A stretch of DNA of 54,347 nucleotides from Citrobacter freundii (GTDB lineage Bacteria; Bacteroidota; Bacteroidia; Chitinophagales; Chitinophagaceae), in the NCBI GenBank assembly GCA_003243445.1, contig QFQQ01000041.1, positions 1 to 54,347 of the forward strand, in the 5' to 3' direction. Below, piece after piece: positions 33,333 to 42,131 of this stretch; position 1 is the first letter of the stretch; every line of letters begins with the position of its first letter. A program made the position numbers and the translations under genes. The notes beneath the pieces are model-generated. The model had not been told where the DNA came from. It worked only from the letters and a program-made list of their open reading frames with translations, and did no database searches.

Positions 33333-33449
33333 GCTGATGCCCTTCGTGGTAAGTATTGGCCCAGGCGAAAAGACATAGCCGAAAGATCAGTTGAATAAAT
33401 TTTTTGACAGTTGCAGGTTTGATAAAACCTGCACTTACCAGACAGAATC

Positions 33450-36400
33450 ATGATAGCAGAAACTTTTATAAAAAGACCCGTTACAGCGATAGTGATCTCT
33501 ATTGTGCTGGTATTGGTTGGGGTGATCTCCCTGATCAATCTCCCGGTAGCACAGTACCCCGAGATCTCACCGCCCACGGTGTCCATTGCCGGTAACTTCA
33601 CCGGTGCGGATGCGCAGACTGTAGAGCAGACCACCACCACCGCGATCGAAACACAGGTGAACGGTACGCCGGGCATGACCTACATGAGCAGTAACAGTAC
33701 CAGCAGTGGTCAGAGCAGCATCACCGTGAACTTTGAGGTTGGTACTGATATTAATATTGCTACTCTCGACGTACAGAACCGTGTGAGCGTTGCCGAACCA
33801 ACTTTGCCGGATGCGGTAAAAAGACTGGGGCTTACGGTACGTAAACGTAACCCAAGTATCATGATGGCCCTGGCGTTCTATTCGCCCAAAGGCACTCATG
33901 ATATCACGTTTATCGGCAACTATGTGAACCTGTATGTAAAGGATGCCCTGCTTCGTGTAAAAGGTGTTGGTGATATCTTCTCCCGTGCGGATGATTTCAG
34001 TATGCGGATCTGGCTGAACCCAGAAAAAATGGCTGCGCTCGGCATCACGCCACAGGAAGTGAACGCAGCGTTGCAGGAACAGAATCTGCAGGTTGCTGCA
34101 GGTACTGTTGGTGGCAATCCCCAGCCAGGTGTACAGACTTTTGAATACAGTGTGTTAACGAATAGCCGGATCAATACAAAGGAACAGTTTGAAGGGATAG
34201 TGGTGAGAACGCGTCCTGCAGATGGAAGTATTGTACGCCTCAGTGATATTGCGCGCGTGGAGTTAGGTAAATTCGATTATACCGCCAATGCATTTGTAAA
34301 TGGTAAGCCTGCCGCCTTTGTGCTGGTGTATCAGGCTCCTGGTGCAAATGCACTGGATACCTATGAAGGCATCAATAAGGCATTGGCAGAAATGCGAAAA
34401 ACCTTCCCTCCGGATGTGGACTTCCTCGTGCCCCTGGAAACAGCAACCGTGGTTGAAGTTTCTATCGATGAAGTATTGCATACACTGGTGGAAGCGCTGA
34501 TCCTTGTGGTACTGGTGGTGTTTCTCTTCCTGCAAAATTGGAGAGCAACATTGATCCCGGTACTTGCGATCCCTGTATCACTGATCGGTACATTCATTTT
34601 CTTTGGCCCGCTTGGCTTTACCATCAACACCCTCACGCTGTTCGCCTTCGTACTGGCGATCGGTATCGTGGTGGATGATGCGATCGTAGTGGTGGAAGCG
34701 GTACAGCATAATATTGACCATGAAAAGATGTCGCCCAAAGAAGCCACGCGAAAAGCGATGAAGGAGATCTCCGGTCCCGTTATTGCTATCGCGTTGATCC
34801 TTGCAGCGGTATTCGTGCCGGTTGGATTCATCCCCGGTATCGTGGGCCGTCTTTACCAGCAGTTCGCGATCACCATCGCGGTATCTGTACTGATCTCGGC
34901 GTTTGTGGCGCTTTCGCTGACACCGGCCTTGTGTACCATCATGCTGAAGCCGTCAAAAACACCGGATGCAAAAAAGAATATACTGGAGAAATTCTTTGCG
35001 TGGTTCAATAAACATTTCGGTCGTCTGACCAACAGTTATACACGCGGTGTGGGCGGATGGATCCGTCGCACTCCGTATGTATTGATCATGCTGGTAGCGC
35101 TGTTTGTAGGATTGACATTTCTCTTCAAAAACAAGCCGACAGGCTTTATTCCAACAGAAGATGAAGGCCGCATGTACGTTACTTATGAAATGCCGGAAGC
35201 TACTTCAACCACACGAAGTATTGCGATGCTGAAGAACATAATGAGCCGTGTGCAGAAGATCGATGAGATTAATGTAGTTGGTGGGCTTGCAGGGTTGAAT
35301 ATTATAACCTTTTCGAATAAATCAAACTCAGGTACCATGTTTGTGCAATTAAAACCATGGGACCAGCGGAAAGGCGACGAACATCACGTGCAGAATGTGA
35401 TCAATAAGATCCGCGCGGCGACAGCCGATATCAAAGAAGCGCGTATTCTGCCAATTGCGCCCCCGGCTATTCCGGGACTTGGTGCTACCTCCGGTTTCAC
35501 TTTTGAATTACAGCAGACGGGAAGCACAGATGACGCTAAGACCTTTGAGCGTGTAGCCATGGAGTTCCTCGGAAGATTGAATCAGCGGCCGGAAATAGCG
35601 ATGGCCTACACTTTCTTCAACGCCCGCACTCCATCCTACCAGATCGATGTAGATAAAGAGCAGGCAAAGAAGCAAGGGGTACTGGTATCGGATGTATATG
35701 CTACATTGTCGAACTACCTTGGTAGCAGTTATGTAAATGACTTCAACTTATACGGCCGTAACTTCCGTGTAATGTCACAGGCTGATAGTTCCTTCCGTGG
35801 AGACCTTAGCAAAGTCAATAATTACTATGTGCGCAACAGTCAGGGTAATATGGTGCCGCTGGGGTCATTGATCAGTACGAAAGTGATTGAGGCGCCTTCA
35901 GTGATCTCGCATTATAATATCTATCGTTCCATTGAGATCAACGGTTCTCCTAAACCAGGTTTCAGTAGCGGACAGGCGTTGGATGCATTGAAGGAAGAAG
36001 CGGCAAAACTGCCGGCAGGTTATGGTTATGAGTTCTCCGGTATGAGCCGTGAGGAGATCGCTGCGGGCAACCAGCAGTCCATCATCTTCGCCATCTCGCT
36101 TGTATTCGTGTTCCTGTTCCTTGCAGCCCTGTACGAGAGCTGGTCCGTTCCGTTCTCCGTACTGTTTGCTGTTCCGATCGGTGCCTTCGGTTCGATCCTT
36201 ACACTGACATTCCTGCCCAATCTGAGCAATAACATCTATGCCCAGATCGGTCTGATCACCCTGATCGGTCTCGCCGCCAAAAACGCGATCCTGATCGTGG
36301 AGTTCGCCAAAGAGCGGGTTGACAGAGGCATCGATATCATACATGCGACCTTGCAGGCGGTAAGACTTCGTTTAAGGCCAATTGTGATGACCTCCCTGGC

Positions 36401-36644
36401 CTTTATCCTCGGTGTACTCCCGCTCGCTTTCGCCAGCGGTGCTGCCGCCGAAAGCCGCAAAACCATCGGATGGACCGTATTCGGCGGGATGATCGCCGCA
36501 ACCACGCTGGCCATCTTCGTGGTGCCTGTATTGTTCGCCCTGATCACTAAACTGGCGTACGGCAAAAAGCTCAAACGCCTCCAGGAAGAGAACCGCAAAA
36601 ATGCAGAAACAGACAAGAAGATAATAGACGAAAGATTAGGGTAA
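33450..36644 (+). CDS. RND multidrug efflux pump, HAE1 family
   Basis: The 1064-residue inner-membrane proton antiporter has 12 predicted helices and two large periplasmic loops (about 35-335 and 560-870). The N-terminus MIAETFIKRPVTAIVISIV and motif GIVVDDAIVVVEAV in TM4 carry the two Asp of the proton relay. Another HAE1 block is RLRPIVMTSLAFILGVLPLAFASGAAAESRKTIG in TM11-12. This signature favours hydrophobic or amphiphilic drug export over metal (HME) export; the actual substrate is unknown. No TetR or other regulator adjoins the operon. Two possible hairpins lie just downstream. Confidence 0.96.
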   Translation: MIAETFIKRPVTAIVISIVLVLVGVISLINLPVAQYPEISPPTVSIAGNFTGADAQTVEQTTTTAIETQVNGTPGMTYMSSNSTSSGQSSITVNFEVGTDINIATLDVQNRVSVAEPTLPDAVKRLGLTVRKRNPSIMMALAFYSPKGTHDITFIGNYVNLYVKDALLRVKGVGDIFSRADDFSMRIWLNPEKMAALGITPQEVNAALQEQNLQVAAGTVGGNPQPGVQTFEYSVLTNSRINTKEQFEGIVVRTRPADGSIVRLSDIARVELGKFDYTANAFVNGKPAAFVLVYQAPGANALDTYEGINKALAEMRKTFPPDVDFLVPLETATVVEVSIDEVLHTLVEALILVVLVVFLFLQNWRATLIPVLAIPVSLIGTFIFFGPLGFTINTLTLFAFVLAIGIVVDDAIVVVEAVQHNIDHEKMSPKEATRKAMKEISGPVIAIALILAAVFVPVGFIPGIVGRLYQQFAITIAVSVLISAFVALSLTPALCTIMLKPSKTPDAKKNILEKFFAWFNKHFGRLTNSYTRGVGGWIRRTPYVLIMLVALFVGLTFLFKNKPTGFIPTEDEGRMYVTYEMPEATSTTRSIAMLKNIMSRVQKIDEINVVGGLAGLNIITFSNKSNSGTMFVQLKPWDQRKGDEHHVQNVINKIRAATADIKEARILPIAPPAIPGLGATSGFTFELQQTGSTDDAKTFERVAMEFLGRLNQRPEIAMAYTFFNARTPSYQIDVDKEQAKKQGVLVSDVYATLSNYLGSSYVNDFNLYGRNFRVMSQADSSFRGDLSKVNNYYVRNSQGNMVPLGSLISTKVIEAPSVISHYNIYRSIEINGSPKPGFSSGQALDALKEEAAKLPAGYGYEFSGMSREEIAAGNQQSIIFAISLVFVFLFLAALYESWSVPFSVLFAVPIGAFGSILTLTFLPNLSNNIYAQIGLITLIGLAAKNAILIVEFAKERVDRGIDIIHATLQAVRLRLRPIVMTSLAFILGVLPLAFASGAAAESRKTIGWTVFGGMIAATTLAIFVVPVLFALITKLAYGKKLKRLQEENRKNAETDKKIIDERLG

Positions 36645-36668
36645 AACCGGTCCTGTAGTAGAAAACTT

Positions 36669-36712
36669 AAAGGCTTAAAGGTTTGGAATGCTTTCCGGAC
36701 TTTTAAGCCTTT
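36669..36712 (+). terminator. Hairpin after the efflux operon
   Basis: AAAGGCTTAAAG pairs with CTTTTAAGCCTTT, 25 bp beyond the pump stop codon, followed by a short T-rich stretch. A possible terminator. Confidence 0.5.
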
Positions 36713-36731
36713 GATGTTTCTGCATTTCTTA

Positions 36732-36760
36732 CCCACAATTAAAATTGTGGGCTAAACGAC
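36732..36760. repeat. Isolated family C end sequence
   Basis: CCCACAATTAAAATTGTGGG is a perfect 20-bp palindrome followed by CTAAACGAC. Both parts match the terminal repeats of family C, so this may be a remnant or end-to-end junction of that element. Confidence 0.5.
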
Positions 36761-36853
36761 CATCCTGAATTTGAGAAATTTATTCGAAGAGTGTTAACGC
36801 TCATTACACCGCCAGCCTTCAAATAATTCGTCGAACCTCAACGGCCCGCATAG

Positions 36854-37006
36854 CCCACAATTTCAATTCAATGTCGTTTAGTTAACGGAAAACTATTCGA
36901 TCGCCTGGCGTAGGGCCCCCTCTAAATCTCTCCGCCGCGGCGGAGAGATTTAGAGGGGACCCTACGCCAGGCGCTTAACTAACCGGCATTGAATTAAAAT
37001 TGTGGG
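36854..37006. mobile_element. MITE-like nested palindrome (family C), copy 3, shortest
   Basis: Terminal inverted repeats of about 32 bp (CCCACAATTTCAATT / CAATGTCGTTTAGTTAA on the left, complement at 36975-37006) enclose a 72-bp near-perfect palindrome (36902-36973, one mismatch). Its centre is CCGCCGCGGCGG. The hairpin module of copies 1 and 2 is missing. No coding capacity. It occupies the gap between the efflux pump and trxB. Confidence 0.85.
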
Positions 37007-37032
37007 GTGGAGGACATCCCGAATAAATGGTA

Positions 37033-37120
37033 AACCTCCCAAACCTCCGAAACCTCTGGAACCCCTGGAACCTCTGGAACCCCTGGAACCCCTGAAACCT
37101 CCGCAACCCCTCCCAAACCA
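37033..37120. repeat. Single-arm nonamer array upstream of trxB
   Basis: About nine consecutive 9-bp units of the type AACCTCTGG / AACCCCTGG / AACCTCCGC run in one orientation, with no mirrored arm. Because 9 is a multiple of 3, they create false open frames of repeated Pro-Leu-Glu. The array ends about 85 bp before the likely trxB promoter. Confidence 0.85.
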
Positions 37121-37205
37121 AACCTCCCTTCCGTTGTTATATTACCAGTTTTACACACGCTATTCAGATAAGTCATACCGCAGATTTTTCAAGCGTAATT
37201 AGGCT

Positions 37206-37213
37206 TATTTTTG
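37206..37213 (+). promoter_or_regulatory. -7 box TATTTTTG for trxB
   Basis: Exact TAnnTTTG match 22 bp before the trxB ATG. A TTTTT stretch at 37185-37189 is the only -33 candidate. Confidence 0.45.
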
Positions 37214-37235
37214 ACGATTAAATTCCTCTGTAAGA

Positions 37236-38186
37236 ATGGAAAAGACGACAGACATCGAAAAAGTTTCCCTGCTGATCATCGGCAGCGGACCGGCAGGATA
37301 TACAGCGGCCATCTATGCATCGCGCGCAAACCTGAAACCAGTGTTGTACCAGGGTATTCAGCCTGGCGGGCAGCTGACCATCACCACGGAAGTGGAGAAC
37401 TATCCCGGCTATGCCGACGGCGTGCAAGGCCCGGAGATGATGGTGGATTTTGAAAAACAAGCCAAGAGAATGGGCGCGGATATCCGTTTCGGCCTGGCTA
37501 CCAGCGTGGATCTTTCCGTGCGTCCCTATAAAGTGCAGATCGACGAAGAAAAATGGATGGAAGCTGATGCGATCATTATCGCAACCGGCGCTTCCGCGAA
37601 ATGGCTTGGCCTGCCGAGTGAAGAACGCCTCAACGGTTTTGGCGTCAGTGCCTGCGCCGTTTGTGATGGGTTCTTCTTCCGCAATAAAGAAGTAGCGATC
37701 GTTGGCGCAGGTGATACCGCCGCTGAAGAAGCTCTTTATCTCTCCAAACTCTGCACCAACGTGCACATGTTCATCCGCAAAGGCGAAATGAGAGCAAGCA
37801 AGGTGATGCAGGATCGTGTACTGGCTACGCCGAATATCAAAGTGTATTGGAACACTGAAACAGATGAGATCCTCGGCGACAAAACTGTTACCGGTGTCCG
37901 CATAAAAAATAATCAAACCAATGAAACACAGGAAATCCCTATCAATGGTTTCTTTGTGGCCATTGGTCACCAGCCGAATTCAGATATCTTCAAGGGCCTG
38001 ATCGACATGGACGAAGCTGGTTATATCCAGACCGTTCCCGGCACATCCAAAACAAATGTGGAAGGCGTATTCGCCGCAGGGGATGTGCAGGACAAGATCT
38101 ACCGCCAGGCGGTGACAGCTGCGGGTAGCGGTTGCATGGCTGCGCTGGATGCGGAAAGATATCTTAGTTCGAAAGGATTGCATTAA
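37236..38186 (+). CDS. trxB: Thioredoxin-disulphide reductase
   Basis: This 316-residue cytosolic FAD enzyme passes electrons from NADPH to thioredoxin. It has an N-terminal FAD site GSGPAGYTAA (17-26) and redox pair Cys140/Cys143 in SACAVCDGFFF. The NADPH-binding motif is GAGDTAAEEA, and the C-terminal FAD motif is GVFAAGDVQDKIYRQAVTAAGSG. Standard low-molecular-weight type. Flanked by nonamer repeats on both sides; monocistronic. Confidence 0.97.
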   Translation: MEKTTDIEKVSLLIIGSGPAGYTAAIYASRANLKPVLYQGIQPGGQLTITTEVENYPGYADGVQGPEMMVDFEKQAKRMGADIRFGLATSVDLSVRPYKVQIDEEKWMEADAIIIATGASAKWLGLPSEERLNGFGVSACAVCDGFFFRNKEVAIVGAGDTAAEEALYLSKLCTNVHMFIRKGEMRASKVMQDRVLATPNIKVYWNTETDEILGDKTVTGVRIKNNQTNETQEIPINGFFVAIGHQPNSDIFKGLIDMDEAGYIQTVPGTSKTNVEGVFAAGDVQDKIYRQAVTAAGSGCMAALDAERYLSSKGLH

Positions 38187-38332
38187 GAAAGGTTCCAGGA
38201 GTTCCAAAGGTTCCAGAGGTTCCATAGGTTTTTTCCCCGGATGAAATTTTCCAAAATTATTGGTATTTACAATTCGCGGCAGCAACCTCTGGAACCTCTT
38301 GAACTTCTGGAACCCCTGGAACCTGCTAAACA
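38187..38332. repeat. Nonamer palindrome (family B) between trxB and folB
   Basis: The left arm 38187-38230 (GGTTCCAGG, AGTTCCAAA, GGTTCCAGA, GGTTCCATA) begins right after the trxB stop. The right arm 38274-38332 starts with the conserved core CGCGGCAGCAACC, then AACCTCTTG-type units. The core has no visible mirrored copy in the left arm here. It ends 17 bp before the folB ATG. Confidence 0.8.
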
Positions 38333-38349
38333 CCCCAAACCTTCCCCTT

Positions 38350-38712
38350 ATGCCCGGCCTCATCACCATCTCCCTCAACAACGTCCGCTTCCGCGCTTAC
38401 CACGGTTTATATCCCGAGGAAAGGCAGAAGGGGAATGACTTTGTAGTGAACATGGAAGTGGCATACGAACCGGCCGAAGGCGTGATCATGACGCTGGAGA
38501 ATACGATCGATTATGCATCGCTTTTTGAAGTGATCAATCAAACGATGCAGCAACCCGTGGACCTGCTGGAGACATTGGTGCAGACCATCGCCTATGGCGC
38601 ACATCATAAATTCCCGCAGATCAGATCTGCAACGGTCTCCGTGGAGAAACTGAACCCGCCGATCGATCGCTTCTCGGGAAGCGCAGCGGTAAAGTTCACT
38701 TATAACTTTTGA
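38350..38712 (+). CDS. folB: Dihydroneopterin aldolase
   Basis: This 120-residue cytosolic enzyme of folate synthesis cleaves dihydroneopterin to 6-hydroxymethyl-dihydropterin and glycolaldehyde. Motifs: RAYHGLYPEERQKG near the N-terminus (Tyr, His and Glu of the pterin pocket), TIDYASLFEVI, and the C-terminal VSVEKLNPPI with the catalytic Lys. The frame is open from 38260, but those 30 codons are the nonamer repeat (repeated LWN), so the ATG at 38350 is the real start. The last 13 bp overlap the convergent kinase gene. Confidence 0.93.
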   Translation: MPGLITISLNNVRFRAYHGLYPEERQKGNDFVVNMEVAYEPAEGVIMTLENTIDYASLFEVINQTMQQPVDLLETLVQTIAYGAHHKFPQIRSATVSVEKLNPPIDRFSGSAAVKFTYNF

Positions 38713-40028
38713 TTGGCGGGTGTTGCAGGAAACACAATGCTGAAACGGCTTCCATTTCCTTCTACCGAATTCACTTCAATCGTGGCGTGATGGTAATCCG
38801 CAATGGATTTCACGATCGCCAGGCCCAATCCATAACTTTCTTCACCGGGATTACCTGATTTTTTGAAACGGTCAAAAAGGCCGGCGATCAGCTCTGGCCT
38901 GATCCCTACGCCTGTATCTTCTATATTCAATACAATTCCTCCGTTAGCCGTATTGGATGTATGAATAAAGATCGATCCGTTTTCTTTATTATACCGGATC
39001 GCGTTGTTTACCAGGTTATAGACAAGTTGGAATAACAGATCACGATTGGCATGTTGAATAAACAGAGAGGAGGGGAGTTCGCTTGTGAACTGGATATTCT
39101 TTACCTGCATCCGGTCCTGCAACTCTTCTGCCACTTCATTGATCACCGTTGTAAGGTTCATTGTTTCCGCCCTTGCAAATTGTTCATTCTCGATCCTTGA
39201 GATCAGCAATAATGAATTAACGATCCGCTTCAATCTATTTAGCGTCTTCATCATCCCTATGATCTTTTCCTGGGCATCATCCGGCAGTTCCTCTACCAGC
39301 AGGTTCTCCATTTTATTCTGGAGGATCGTGATCGGCGTCATTAGCTCATGCGATGCGTTGGAGGTGAATTCGCGTTCACGCTCAAAATCGATCCTGATCT
39401 TGTTCATCAATTCTATCAGTGACTGATCAAGATAACGGAAATCCGATGTACTCGTTCTGATCGGTTGCAGATGTTCTTTAAAAGGAAATTGCTGATTGAT
39501 CAGTTTGCTGTTGATGATCACCTGAAGCGGACGCAATACCAATCTTGTATAGATGAGATCTGCAATGATCGTCAGCGCGATCAGCGCAGACAATACATAC
39601 AGCGCAACCCGCTGAAGCGGTTTGTTGTACTGGCTGATCGTGGCGATTGTCTTACCAACTTCAAGCATGTATCGCTTGCCGCGGTAATCAAATTCATGAG
39701 TGAGGATCCTGTAATTAAGTGTGTCTCCTTCAACCAGGCGCTGAGAGGTCTGGATGGTATCCGGAAGACTATAGGCCACCGGCTCCAGTGAGATATATTC
39801 TTCTTTCAACATCGTATAGCTGCCGTAGCTTGAATCGCCCTGGAAATAATAGTCAATACCATTCTGATTGATCACGCGCAATACCTTATCCTTCTGCTGA
39901 CGCAAATAAGAGTTCGTATACTGAAATGCGATCTTATCCACCAGCATTGGTAATAGTAATACAAACAATATTACAATGACCAGCTTGGACAGTGTAACGA
40001 AAAGCGTGAGTTTGGTAAGCAGTTTCAA
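38700..40028 (-). CDS. Sensor histidine kinase
   Basis: This 442-residue inner-membrane kinase has TM helices at about 8-30 and 141-161 around a periplasmic sensor of about 110 residues with no known domain. A HAMP-like linker and HisKA domain follow, with phospho-acceptor His227 in SNASHELMTP. The HATPase domain has N-box LVNNAIRYN, G1 DTGVGI and G2 YGLGLAIV. It partners the regulator encoded 2 bp upstream. The start is TTG (complement of 40026-40028), chosen because the next ATG is inside TM1. It overlaps folB by 13 bp tail to tail. Confidence 0.93.
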   Translation of the reverse strand: MKLLTKLTLFVTLSKLVIVILFVLLLPMLVDKIAFQYTNSYLRQQKDKVLRVINQNGIDYYFQGDSSYGSYTMLKEEYISLEPVAYSLPDTIQTSQRLVEGDTLNYRILTHEFDYRGKRYMLEVGKTIATISQYNKPLQRVALYVLSALIALTIIADLIYTRLVLRPLQVIINSKLINQQFPFKEHLQPIRTSTSDFRYLDQSLIELMNKIRIDFEREREFTSNASHELMTPITILQNKMENLLVEELPDDAQEKIIGMMKTLNRLKRIVNSLLLISRIENEQFARAETMNLTTVINEVAEELQDRMQVKNIQFTSELPSSLFIQHANRDLLFQLVYNLVNNAIRYNKENGSIFIHTSNTANGGIVLNIEDTGVGIRPELIAGLFDRFKKSGNPGEESYGLGLAIVKSIADYHHATIEVNSVEGNGSRFSIVFPATPANQKL

Positions 40029-40030
40029 GT

Positions 40031-40702
40031 TCAGAGCTTTACTTTATAACCAATGCCCCGGATCGTTTGCAACCATTCAACAGGCGCATGCACAGATAAT
40101 TTTTTCCGGATGTTCTTGATATGTACATCAATATAATTTGAATCATAATCATCCGTGTCCATACTTCCCCAGATATGTTCGCTCAGTTGCATGCGGCTCA
40201 TTGGTCTGTTCTTGTGAAGAAGTAAGTAACTCAGCAGGTCAAATTCTTTTTTTGAAAGATCGATATCTTCTTTGTTGAATGATACACTTCGCTTGTTCAG
40301 GTCAACCACAAAGTCTCCGAGTTCTACCAATGAATCATTCAGTCCGGATTTTCTTCTTGCGATCGCATGCATCCTTGATTGCAGCTCCAGCAGGGAGAAG
40401 GGTTTTGGAAGATAATCATCTGCACCGAGATCAAGCCCTTTGATCCGGTCTTCGATCTTTCCTCTCGCCGTTAAAATGATATAAGAAGCCTGCGGGCAAT
40501 TCCGTTTGGCTTCTTCCAGTACAAGCAATCCATCTTTATCCGGCAGGCCAAGATCGAGCAAAATAAAATCATACTGGTTATCGGCCATCAATGTCATTCC
40601 CTGTCTTGCCGTAAAAGCAAGATCACAGAGGTAGGTTTTTTTCAGGAAAGCCTCCATTTCCAATGCCATCGATCTTTCGTCTTCAACGATCAGTACTCTC
40701 AT
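40031..40702 (-). CDS. OmpR/PhoB-family response regulator
   Basis: The 223-residue cytosolic transcription factor has a receiver domain with acidic pocket Glu7-Asp8, phospho-acceptor Asp50 (FILLDLGLPD), Thr78 and Lys100 (YLPKPFS). A winged-helix DNA-binding domain (about 125-223, SYLLLHKNRPMSR, YIDVHIKNIRKKL, IRGIGYKV) follows. Its gene lies 3 bp after the beta-barrel gene and 2 bp before the kinase gene, in one leftward operon. Target genes are unknown; autoregulation of the operon is a reasonable guess. Confidence 0.96.
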   Translation of the reverse strand: MRVLIVEDERSMALEMEAFLKKTYLCDLAFTARQGMTLMADNQYDFILLDLGLPDKDGLLVLEEAKRNCPQASYIILTARGKIEDRIKGLDLGADDYLPKPFSLLELQSRMHAIARRKSGLNDSLVELGDFVVDLNKRSVSFNKEDIDLSKKEFDLLSYLLLHKNRPMSRMQLSEHIWGSMDTDDYDSNYIDVHIKNIRKKLSVHAPVEWLQTIRGIGYKVKL

Positions 40703-40705
40703 AAG

Positions 40706-41566
40706 CTAGAACTGGTAATAAAAACTTGCGGTAAAAAATGAATTCTTATCGTTTGCTCCGGTCTGTGCTTTGTTGCTCAGGATAGATAACTGGTAAGCCA
40801 GCTCCAGCATATAGTGAGCCCTGTTATATGCCAGCGGGAATTTCAAGTTATATGACAACAGGTCAAAGCTTGTGGTGGTCTTTGTCGTAGTTGTAGGCGT
40901 ACTTCCCGGCTGTCCAAAGATCGGTCCGATGGGAAAAACACCCAGCAGGCTGTCCCTTAGTTTCTTCTCTTCGATATATGTCTCCACAAATCGCTGCGTA
41001 CCCGCTGTCACATCGATCACCGGGTTGATGGTGATCACATCTTTGGCGCTGATGCTTCCCAGTGAGATCAGCTTCCCGATTCCCGCGGTAACAAACACAT
41101 CATTTGTTTTTCCAAATGCATAATCCGCGCCGAGCGTTGTACTCAGCCAGCCATTATGTGTAATACTGAAGCTGGCATTGTTCGCGTTGGCTGCCTGCAG
41201 AAATGGTGATAATGACGGATAGAAAGTATGACTGTAGCTCATATCAACACTCAGGTGTTTACCGAGGTTGAATGCAAAACCTGCGCCGAGGCTTGATGCG
41301 GAAGCCACCGTCTGTGAATCATTCAGCAGACGATAGGCCATTGCGGTGGCATACAGGCCCGATTTATGGCGATAGCTTGCCACAGCCGCAATGTACGGGG
41401 TCTTTTCTGCAGCTTTCTGACCGTAGTAGTTTGCATTATTGGAATAGCTTGTCCCGATCGTAAAAGTGGAGCGGGCTGGTTCCGTTGAATCGGCAACCGC
41501 AGTGCTATCCTGTGCCTGGCAATAACAGGCGATGAATAAGCTGATTATAAAAATGACCTTCTTCAT
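40706..41566 (-). CDS. Outer-membrane beta-barrel protein in the two-component operon
   Basis: The 286-residue protein has a signal peptide (MKKVIFIISLFIACYCQAQ). It is followed by repeated amphipathic strands with small/aromatic alternation (TFTIGTSYSNNANYYG, SGLYATAMAYRLL, HLSVDMSYSHTFYP, WLSTTLGADYAFG, DVFVTAGIGKL) and a final FTASFYYQF ending in Phe, the outer-membrane insertion signal. A Thr/Pro-rich loop (STPTTTTKTTTS) sits near 235. No named family. It is translationally near-coupled (3 bp) to the response regulator, implying a linked role such as stress sensing or porin function. Confidence 0.7.
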   Translation of the reverse strand: MKKVIFIISLFIACYCQAQDSTAVADSTEPARSTFTIGTSYSNNANYYGQKAAEKTPYIAAVASYRHKSGLYATAMAYRLLNDSQTVASASSLGAGFAFNLGKHLSVDMSYSHTFYPSLSPFLQAANANNASFSITHNGWLSTTLGADYAFGKTNDVFVTAGIGKLISLGSISAKDVITINPVIDVTAGTQRFVETYIEEKKLRDSLLGVFPIGPIFGQPGSTPTTTTKTTTSFDLLSYNLKFPLAYNRAHYMLELAYQLSILSNKAQTGANDKNSFFTASFYYQF

Positions 41567-41585
41567 AAGGTGGTAGTTACAGGGT

Positions 41586-41921
41586 TTATGGGATCAGTGA
41601 TCCGACTCGTTTGATAATCGGTTTAACAATGACTTTCACGGGTTTTGCGGGTACCGTTGGCAATGCCACGGGTTTGATCTGCTTTCTTGCTTTCGGAACT
41701 TCCTTGATCACCGGAAGACCTGTGGTCGCCGGTTTATCTTCAGCCGGTTTTTCCTCTGCTGGTTTCTGTACAGGCGGCACGGTATCCATGATCACGTAAC
41801 CAGGGGAGTGCACCAGTAAAGGCGCAACCGGTTTCCCTTCATCCGCCTTTGCCTGTGAAACAGAAAAGAAAACTGCCAGCAGGCAGGCGGTCCGGAGCCG
41901 AATTAAAGAATAGTTGGTCAT
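41586..41921 (-). CDS. Small exported Pro/Lys-rich protein
   Basis: The 111-residue protein has a signal peptide (about 1-27, FFSVSQAKA). The rest is a low-complexity chain rich in Pro, Lys, Val and Ala (PPVQKPAEEKPAEDKPATT, LPTVPAKPVKVIVKPIIKR), reminiscent of TonB-type periplasm-spanning linkers but without a TonB domain. It is the first gene of the leftward operon with the barrel protein (19-bp gap), regulator and kinase. The frame extends 24 codons upstream through a nonamer array (repeated EPM/EPL words), which I exclude. Confidence 0.6.
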   Translation of the reverse strand: MTNYSLIRLRTACLLAVFFSVSQAKADEGKPVAPLLVHSPGYVIMDTVPPVQKPAEEKPAEDKPATTGLPVIKEVPKARKQIKPVALPTVPAKPVKVIVKPIIKRVGSLIP

Positions 41922-41929
41922 TCTGCAAG

Positions 41930-42098
41930 AAAGGTTTGAACGGTTCAATAGTTTCAAAGGTTCCATAGGTTCCAGCTGTTCCAAATGTTTCATGGGTTGT
42001 TCCCGATGAAAACTTACCCAAAAATAGGAAGGTCTTCGTTCCGCGGCAGCAACCGCTGAAACCTCTGGAACTTCTGAAACCCCTGGAACCTTTTAAAC
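41930..42098. repeat. Nonamer palindrome (family B) upstream of the two-component operon
   Basis: The left arm 41930-42000 (AGGTTTGAA, AGTTTCAAA, GGTTCCATA, GGTTCCAGC and degenerate units) and right arm 42040-42098 (core CCGCGGCAGCAACC, then GCTGAAACC, TCTGGAACT, TCTGAAACC, CCTGGAACC). It lies within the 210-bp upstream region of the leftward operon, 8 bp from its first start codon, so it probably overlaps the promoter or 5' UTR. Confidence 0.85.
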
Positions 42099-42131
42099 AG
42101 CGTCCCGCTTTCCACGGGGCGCCATTGTTTA

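Noticed and set aside
37002..37202. Rightward frame with repeated Pro-Leu-Glu
   Set aside because: It is the translation of the 9-bp array, whose length is a multiple of three; no gene-like features.
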